A stretch of DNA of 64,000 nt, from positions 63,050 to 127,049 of the forward strand of contig MNCI01025186.1 of assembly GCA_015680685.1 (NCBI GenBank), written 5' to 3'. Source of the DNA: Gnetum montanum. Lineage: Eukaryota; Streptophyta; Gnetopsida; Gnetales; Gnetaceae. The first letter of the stretch is position 1, and every line of letters begins with the position of its first letter. Position numbers and translations under genes: made by a program. A model generated the notes under the pieces. The model was given only the letters and a program-made list of their open reading frames with translations, was not told the DNA's origin and did no database searches. Below, in pieces: positions 56,618 through 64,000 of this stretch.

Positions 56618-57560
56618 TTAGTCCATCTTTATTGGTGTTTGAATGATTAACCTAGGAGGCACTGACAAAGAATAAAAAACACTAGTATAGGTCCACCATC
56701 ATCATTTCCTCTCTGTGCTTGACCCAATCGTGTCAAACCATGCGAAAGAGTTCTTGAGATGATGGGATATGGCTATGATGAGGGAATGGTAATGGTAATG
56801 GGATTATAGGGGAATGGTCATGGAGGCTAACAATGCATTCCAAGTGTTGTCATCATGATTATAGTGTGATATTAATATGTTTTGAAGTGTTGTTCACTTA
56901 GCAAGTGCATTTTAGGATCCAATTACTTTTCTCCAAGATTTCTTTAGCCATTAGGCTTTGAAGCTTGATTGGCTATTTATCCTCTTGGTAGTTTGCTTTC
57001 TCATGTTTTTTCTTATGTGGTGAAACCTTCATTGGGTTTCATCTCCAAGGCTAGTTTGATATAGTTTTCCCATTGAATGAGTTACATTACACTCAACAAA
57101 CTAGGGGGGTTATCCCATCAAACAAGATGTGTTACACTTAATGGATTTAATTTTTTCCCATTGAATGAGTTGTGTTACAATTCAAGTGTACTTGAGGATG
57201 GAGCATGATAAAGAAATATCATATGGCTATAGTCCATGAGTGGCAAACATAGATTAACATTGTTTCCAAGGTATGGAAGGTCATAATGAGGTTATAGGAT
57301 TGGGCTCAAGAAGTGGTGCTAGATGGAAGGCAACAGTACAAGCACCTTTGACACAACAAGATAAGCTTACCAAATCTTGCACATAAAGGTTGCATAGTGG
57401 TTTGCTACTATAATGAATTACACCATTACAATGGCTCTAGGCTTCATCTTGCAAACACAACTTAGAGAGGACAAGAAAATCAAGCAAACAAAACATGTTA
57501 TAACATTACAATGCATGCAGGCCATATAGAATGACAAAACCAAGCTACCTAGGTCACCAA
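56618..57560 (-). other. Untranslated spacer of E3
   Basis: Lies between the LTR and the hairpin array, as in E1 and E2. No gene seen. Confidence 0.5.
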
Positions 57561-57561
57561 T

Positions 57562-57872
57562 GTTATCAGTTTAAGGTCATGATACTAGTTTGAGGCCCTA
57601 GTAGGTTGTGGTGCCAATTTAAGGCCTTAGTAGGTTGTATTGCCAATTTAAGATCATAGTAGACCATATTGCTGGTTTAAGGCCTCAATAGGCTATATTA
57701 CTAGTTTAATGCATTGGCAGGCTATATTGTTAGTCAGTGAACCATATTGCCAATTTAAGGTCTTAGCAGGCCATATTGCTGGTTTAAGACCTCATCAAGT
57801 TGTATTATCAATTTAAGGCCTTGGCAAGCTGTGATGCTAGTTTAAAGCCTTAGTAGGCCATGGTTTGATGTT
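57562..57872. repeat. Hairpin-unit array of E3
   Basis: About nine units reading CCAATTTAAGGCCTTAGCAG followed by GCC and a TATATTG-like linker. The arm pair is mostly GGCC/GGCC around TTAGCA, with GGTC/GGCC and GATC/GACC variants. It holds the same place relative to the LTR as in E1 and E2. Confidence 0.78.
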
Positions 57873-57949
57873 ACAAGGATCATAGGATAGATTGGGCATC
57901 AATTAGGGTTATTTCTAGGCTATTTGGTCCTAAAAATCAAGGGTTTTAA

Positions 57950-60850
57950 GGCTTCCACACTGGACCCCCTATTTTCATGTTGGCTAGCATGGAAGAGGTG
58001 GCCCCTAGTGTGGAGGAAACATCCAAAGGATTTTCAAGGCTTATTTTAACTATTTTTTGACTCCTAGTGGCTTGTATGTCAATGTAGTTGATTAAGGAAG
58101 GTCATATGCTACTTTAGGCACATGTTTTCAACTTTTGGATCTTTCCTCTTAAGCCTAAAAGTGTCTTCCACGCTAGTTCCATGCTGGCCAATGTGGAGAC
58201 CAAGGAAAACATGTTTCATGAAATCCAAAGTATCAAAGTTAGGATTCTAAGGTCTTCCCAAGGTAGCATAGGGTTAGATTTGTCAAAATTGATCATTTTG
58301 AAGGTCAAGAAATGCCAAAAGGCAAGCCTTGAAGTCATATCCTCTGTCTCCCTACTGACCAACATGGAAGGGAGGGGGTTCAACATGGATGATTTAAATT
58401 TGGACTAGAACAAGGTTAAACAGTGTTTCATGGATAACTGAAACCAAGATCTTGCAATTACGCACCCCCTAGTTGCTTTTTGAGGTTATTTGGATAAGGT
58501 TTTAAGTGTTAAAGTAGATTTGAAGTAGTCTCCACACTAGATCCACACTAGCCACCATGGAGATAGCATGGAGCAGAGGTAGAAATATTACTCTTTAATA
58601 TTAGGGTGGTTTGGAGAGAAAATCAATAGGCTTCCATGTCCCTAGGGCTACAAACTATGATTTCCCAAGTTTTTGACTAATTTTGGTCATGTTTGAAAGT
58701 TGGTTAACGCTATGAAAGGTCACATCCCCCTTGATCCACACTAGGGGAATTAATCCAATGTGTAAGAAGGAAGTTGATGGGTTTTGAGGATCAAAAAAAG
58801 GTCAACCAAGTGTAATCTTAAGGCTATGAGGTCTTAGGCTTCCCCGGTATAGGTTCTTGGTCTCCTGGAGTGCTGATTTGTTGTTTGAGGGGAAAAGGTA
58901 GCTCTTCCATGCTGGCCATCATGGAAGAAGGGGTTCTTAGCATAGAACAACCACAAATCTCAAATCCAAGTCAATTTTGACAACAATCAACTGTGCATGT
59001 GTGTTTCTAGGGTTTTTAGTGTTAAGGATTCAGGTTTAGGATCAAAATTAGTTTATGGCTAAGGCTCAAAGTAAGAATTTGGTAATTTTCAAGATTGTTA
59101 GGTAGTTTTTGGGCTCATTCCCTTTGTTTCACACTAGCTCCATGCTAGCCAATGTGGAACTAGCTAGGAAGATCAAAATTGATCAACTTTTGGCTATGTT
59201 CAGTCCATTTATTAAGGTTTTATGGATTTAGAAGATGTTGATAGGATTCTAAGGTGCATGTAAGGTCATCTAATGTCATTCTGTGGTGTTTATGAGTCCC
59301 AAATAAGTTTCCCTCTTAGTCTCCACATTGGCTCCAAACTAGCTAGCATGGAACCAACTAGGTAGACTATAGGAGATCAAGTTCTAGCTATTTTAGATTA
59401 GTTTTGGTTGTGCATGTGTAGTTCCAAGGTTGTTATGCGTTAATAGTCAAGGCCTAAGGTCAAAATTTGTGAATTTCAAGGGATGTTCAATGGTATTTTG
59501 GCTTAGCCCCTTGGTTCCACACTAGCTCTAGGTTGTCTAGCATGGAACCAACTAGGAAGAACTTAGGAGGTTTATTTTTGATCATTTTAATAAAGTTTGG
59601 TAACTCTTAGAAGTGATAGCAGGGTTGTAGGGTAGGTATAATGTAATTTGATGATATTTTGGTGCATCTATGATCTTCCATAGACCTTCCTAGTTACATC
59701 TAGGCTGTCTCCATGCTAGCTAGCATGGAAGAGAGGGATGCTTAGTGTCAAGGCCAAGAAACTCATGAAAAATGATCATTTCTTATAAGCTTTAGTTGCC
59801 AAAACCTCTAGGAAGGTTGGGTTGTTAATAGTAGTTCATTTGGAGGTAAATCTTGAGATTTTTGACCATCTTCAAGCTAGCCAATGTGGATAGGGACTCC
59901 CCCTAGTGTGGATGAACTTGGAGTTAAGTTTTAGGCCACTTTTGATAGGGCTTTAAAGCTAATAGGGCTGTAGAGGGTTAATGGTCATGATTTTATGTTG
60001 AAATCGATTGATTTGAAGGCTCTTAGGTTGCCATGAAGTTATCCCCCCCCCCCCCCCCCCATTTCTCCATGTTGGAAAGGGTTTCCTTAGCATGGAAGGG
60101 AGGGGTTGATGAATTTTTACCATTTTTGACTAGTTTTATGATGTCTAAAGGCTCTGAGAGACTTTGGTAGGGTCTAGAGATCACTAGGATAGGTCATTGA
60201 ACTATTTCTAGTTATGGAGAAGGTCATATTGCACACCCCTAGGGCATCCACACTAGCCACACATGGAGAGGGAGGGTTCACCAGTGAGGAAAAGCTTCAA
60301 GTATGGAAATTGACTAAATCTTTAGCTCCTATCAACTACCAGAGGTCATGGGGAAGCATATGGGTTGTTAAGGTGAAATTTATGGGCACTTAGGCTTGAA
60401 GAAGGGTTTTAGGTCATACCCTTTAAATCTCTACACTAGGTAGAATGGAGGGGTGATTTACCAATGTGAGGAAGCTAAGTCCAAAGGTTTCTTTCATTTG
60501 ATTAGGTTTTATGAGGTATTAAGGCTACCAATAGTGACTAGAGGGGTTCTAGGTCATGTGGACCTACTCTAGGGATCAAATTTAGGCTTGATGGGCTTTG
60601 GAAAATAAGTGTGGATTTTACTTCCTTGGCTTTACATTGGGCTCCACATTGGGTAGTGTTGCCCCATTGTGGAAGCTCAACATGGCTAGATTTGTTAAGA
60701 CCTAGCCCCCTTTTGGAATCCAAGGTTGGATGAGGTGGGTCATAGCTATCCAAAATGGTATAGGAGTTACTGTGGAAGCATGCGAGGCTATAGGGGTTGG
60801 TATCCAGTTTGGCTCCATGCTACCTAGCATGCATACAAGTATGGATAGGT
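57950..60850. repeat. Divergent tandem array, period about 190 bp
   Basis: The motif CCACACTAGCTCCATGCTAG followed by CCAATGTGGA, or a worn version, recurs near 57,960, 58,165, 58,360, 58,535, 58,735, 58,900, 59,130, 59,325, 59,515, 59,705, 59,870, 60,065, 60,245, 60,430, 60,640 and 60,800. That is 16 positions with mean spacing about 190 bp. The motif is partly palindromic (TCCATGCTAG...CTAGCATGGA). No reading frame is conserved. Confidence 0.7.
60043..60060. repeat. Homopolymer run of 18 C
   Basis: Eighteen consecutive C inside one unit of the 190-bp array. The length is unreliable in sequencing. Confidence 0.95.
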
Positions 60851-61209
60851 TGTCGTAAGGTTGTGGATACTCCAAGGGGTTAAAACCCCAATGTTGATGG
60901 AGTTTTTAGTCTTGCAAAGGGTGTGTGGTGCCCATTGCCCAAAATTCAAAAATTTAAAGTTAAGCTTTTATTTTCCAACATCTTGAGTGTGGGAAAGACT
61001 TTTTTCCCTTTGCACTTTAGTGTACTTTGAGTTCCAATGCACAAAAATGGCAACGAGGATATGAGTGGAAGCATTTAGTTTTATGTTTGGTCTTTATTGT
61101 TGATTTTGATAAGTTTTGGTTACAAACTATCAGTCTACATCACATAACACTTTCTAGAGCTTTGGTAGAGATTCTAGATATCAACCACCATCAATCCTTA
61201 GCATGGAAG

Positions 61210-61978
61210 TGAAACACCATAAAACTTTTCATGTTATGATCAATTTTCACCATGTAGTCTTCATCCCATGAAACTCGAGGTAAAACTTCATTGTAAATGT
61301 GAAGATTGTAACCCATGGGGGGCAATCACATACTTCATACTTTTGGGGCTAAAAAAATACCTTATAAGTGGTCAAAGACTCATTTCCCAAGTGAAAAGGG
61401 TCACCTAGTGTCTATATTTGGTACAACCTTTGTTACCCCCTAAGACTTATGGACTTTTGGTGTCAATGCTGCATTTCTAGGACTTCCAACCCCTAGAGTG
61501 GAGCAACATGGAAGAAAAAATTCTCACTTTTCTCATCCCCATGGAAGTGACCAAGTTGTAGATCTATAGTTTGTAGTAGAGGAGGTTCGAAAGCATTAAG
61601 AGTGGCTTAGTACTTGAATTGTGGAGTAGATCACATCAACTTCAATTGACTTTGAACTCCTATCCTAGTAAACCTTCCTTTGCTCTCTCATGGGTATTTC
61701 TTATACATATTTTTGAAACTCATTATTTATTATTTTAATAAATATTTAAAATTTCATTTTATGTGCAATTTGTATTTTCTTTCTATTTCTACATATATGT
61801 AATCTTTTGCATTTTATTTTCTCAACCCACCACTTTGCATTTCATAAGTTCCTAGGTGATCTATTAAACCATCCAAGGCACCTTGAATTCCATTTTTAAG
61901 AGGCCCTAGGGATTTATGGTTGAGGCTACTATGTCAAATCTATTGGTTTTACAATGACCAATTTTTCCAGTTGCAATA
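61210..61978 (+). repeat. E4: 5' LTR of an E1/E2 relative
   Basis: Starts TGAAACACCATAAAAC and ends near TTGCAATA, with the U5 motif at about 61,845-61,978. At 769 bp it is about half the length of the E3 LTR. It is followed by a primer-binding site, so it is a 5' LTR in plus orientation, opposite to E3. Confidence 0.8.
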
Positions 61979-61984
61979 GTTTCC

Positions 61985-62002
61985 TGGCACTAGAAAGAGG
62001 GC
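61985..62002 (+). other. Primer-binding site of E4
   Basis: TGGCACTAGAAAGAGGGC, six bases after the LTR end, matches the E2 site at 15 of 18 positions. Confidence 0.65.
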
Positions 62003-63532
62003 CGCCACCTAAGTTCTATAACCAGATTTGTCTACTTTATTACCAATTTTTCCACTTTTAATTGCTTTTTTTTAAAATTTTTTGCATTAAAAATTTTAAA
62101 AAACCAACATTGCCTTTTCCCCCATGTGACCAAAACTACAACATGGAAGTTGCATGTGGTTGGGTGTTGGCTTTTCATAGCAACTGATGTGAATTTTTCT
62201 GCCCAAAGCTAGCATTGAAACCATTCACCCATTTTTTATTTTTGCTACCAGTTGTTTTCAATTTCCAAAGTGGGTGGTGCAACCCTTCTAGAAGTTAGCT
62301 TTCCCCCATCTTTCCTAGCTAAGAAAATTGATAGCATGCTAAAACTAAGTTCCAATTGAAAAACACCAACTTTCCACTTTGGTCTTAAGCCTTTCCCCCT
62401 TCATCAACGTTGGATTAGAAATGTGTGAGATTCGCCCCATCTCACCCCATTATTTTCCCCCTACCATACTTAGTGTAGAGGTAGTTAAGGGGCTAGTGTG
62501 GTTGAGGCTTATTACCAACTTTCCTAGCTTTTTATTTTTGGTAAAGGGATAAACCCCCTTTACCCCCACTTACTATATAAAAAAAGTGCTCCATTGTTTG
62601 TCATTTTTGTTTCCTTTTACCATTATTAAATTCCATTTATTGGGATTTACTTCTATTTTTGTCTTTCATAGCCCATTTCAAGACATTTTTAATGAAATAG
62701 CCATGTCTCTCCCATAGTCGACCAAGTTTCCTTATAACTACATTGACAGTGGATCGAATCAACAACACATGAGGGTTTATGACCCCAAAGACCTTGCTAT
62801 AATAGAATGCAGGAAATCTCTTAGACTTAGGGGATAAAGTCCTAGTTTTGAGATGATAAAGAAAGAACACTATAACTTCATTTACACCAAGATCTAGGTT
62901 GGCATGCTAATCCCAAAACTGAAAGAAAGGAACAAGAGGAAATTTGATCTCATCCATCATGATGGAAAGGAGTATGTTCCCTCCTCCTATGATCAAATAC
63001 TTCGCAATGATATCTATGCTAGTATCTTAGCCCTTCTGGTTGAGGTTGATGAGAAAAACTAGAAGGCTATCTTCAAGGAACAACCAAAGGAGGAAGATGA
63101 ATTCAAGGAAAATTTTAAGCTTGAAAACCTTGTGGGGGACTTTTCCAACAAGGGACCCCCAAAGTGATAGTGCCCACCTCTACCTCCTTTGCCTCTTCCT
63201 CTGGGCACATCCCACTACCTTCATCCTCACTGTACTTGACCATGTTCGATCCTACACCAACCATTGCTACACACCAAGAATAATTAGTGTCATAGCCAAT
63301 TACCTTTCACTTCTCCATGCTCCTTGCTACCCAACCTAGGTTAGTTTGATCGACAAAGGTGGTAGCTACTACTGTTAGCCCATTGAGCAGCCATGTGGAG
63401 TCCACTATGGGACCCTAAGCAACTCAAGGGTCACACAATCCATTTAACCCATTTGTGCCTTAAGTACCAACATAAACATCCTTTTCCTTGTTTTTCCCAT
63501 AAGCTATAACCATAACACAACCATTACCTTCT
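62003..63532 (+). pseudogene. Interior of E4 with an unrecognised open stretch
   Basis: Leader sequence is followed by a plus-strand frame at about 62,930-63,168, open but for one TAG: KFDLIHHDGKEYVPSSYDQI, then LRNDIYASILALLVEVDEKN, KAIFKEQPKEEDEF and ENLVGDFSNKGPPK. It is charged and soluble-looking. I do not recognise it. Its place soon after the primer-binding site would fit an ORF upstream of gag, as known in Ogre, or the gag start. The element is cut by the insertion at 63,533. Confidence 0.4.
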
Positions 63533-64000
63533 TGCTGGTGACTGTTTGGGACGCGACCGCTAATGAGTGTCCTCAAACAGGATTTAGGTGCTTGCTGGTC
63601 TCTGGCAACACCAAGGCCTAGATACCTCCAAATAGACTCAGTAGTTAATGTGAGTATATGTGTGTGCTGTTGCAGTGTGCGGTTGTGTAAAATGAAATGA
63701 TTGCATTGTGTGTAAACTACAAATGACTTATCTTAAAGAGATTTAGCCAACTTTGCCAAGTACTGTGAGTTGTTGATAGTTCCTATTTTGTTCAATTGCC
63801 TAGTCTACGTGGTCCCTATAATACCTACTTGTAACAAATAAAATTTTGTAAAAACATTTGAACACAACTCTACGAATCTACTTCTAATTTTCCCTAGAGA
63901 AAGAGATAGTTCCATAAGAAAACTAGAAATAAANACAATAAAGCTACCCCAAATCCAATATCTATGAATTATTCAAACTTCCAAGGCTCAAATAAGAAAT
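63533..64000 (+). repeat. LTR-like end, second copy of the E5 terminus
   Basis: Starts TGCTGGTGACTGTTTGGGAC and runs off the window. It is homologous to the minus strand of 18,485-19,021. A deletion of about 97 bp relative to that copy coincides with the single N at 63,935. Confidence 0.8.

Overview
This is a window of nuclear DNA from a large-genome land plant. It is built almost entirely from old, nested LTR retrotransposons and I see no intact protein-coding gene. The plant assignment rests on Ty3/gypsy elements of the Tat/Ogre kind (about 20 kb each), a GT47 exostosin-type glycosyltransferase fragment, an LRR receptor fragment, an initiator-Met primer-binding site and a plant-type 5S rRNA fragment. 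Element size and heavy transition-type decay suit a gymnosperm, but the sequence does not fix the species. A 703-base N gap lies at 17,782-18,484.

Layout. 1-3,625: an LTR end, a decayed minus-strand gypsy pol gene and an unrelated LTR copy. 3,626-6,763: mostly unrecognised AT-rich DNA with a 5S rRNA fragment and a 45-bp minisatellite. 6,764-49,183: one nested block. Element E2 (minus strand, 2.28-kb LTRs at 46,908-49,183 and 6,764-9,038) has element E1 (minus strand, 1.83-kb LTRs at 31,594-33,426 and 11,219-13,058) inserted in its integrase. E1 in turn has a 3.36-kb insertion (15,665-19,021, perfect GAAAC target duplication) in its own integrase, carrying GT47 and LRR gene fragments. 49,184-55,090: decayed gypsy LTR and gag pieces. 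55,091-63,532: two LTRs of a relative of E1/E2 in opposite orientations, separated by a divergent tandem array of about 190-bp period. 63,533-64,000: a second copy of the terminus of the insertion found in E1.

Main discovery. E1 and E2 share an unusual architecture: gag-protease, then a gap of about 6 kb, then RT-RNase H-integrase. The gap holds a complete-looking antisense gene on the plus strand: TATA box, ATG, about eight exons with matching splice sites in both copies, and a stop. It encodes a lysine/arginine-rich start, a region resembling the FCP1/NIF (HAD) phosphatase fold with its catalytic residues replaced, a region resembling plant transposon-associated proteins, an acidic stretch and a possible coiled coil. 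Short tandem arrays flank the gene on both sides, and a third array follows integrase. Each array unit carries a small inverted repeat around a six-base spacer. The arms change together from unit to unit (GGTC/GACC, CATC/GATG, AGTC/GACT, CGTC/GACG), which is the signature of selection for a hairpin or a palindromic binding site.

How the parts fit. The LTR promoters (TATA on the minus strand) would drive gag-pol. The antisense TATA at 22,225 and 37,178 would drive the accessory gene in the opposite direction. GCTACGCTA-type palindromes occur in the U3 regions upstream of the LTR TATA boxes and also around the antisense promoter, so the two transcription units may share regulators. All copies are now broken by stops and frameshifts, so function is inferred for the ancestral family and not for these copies.
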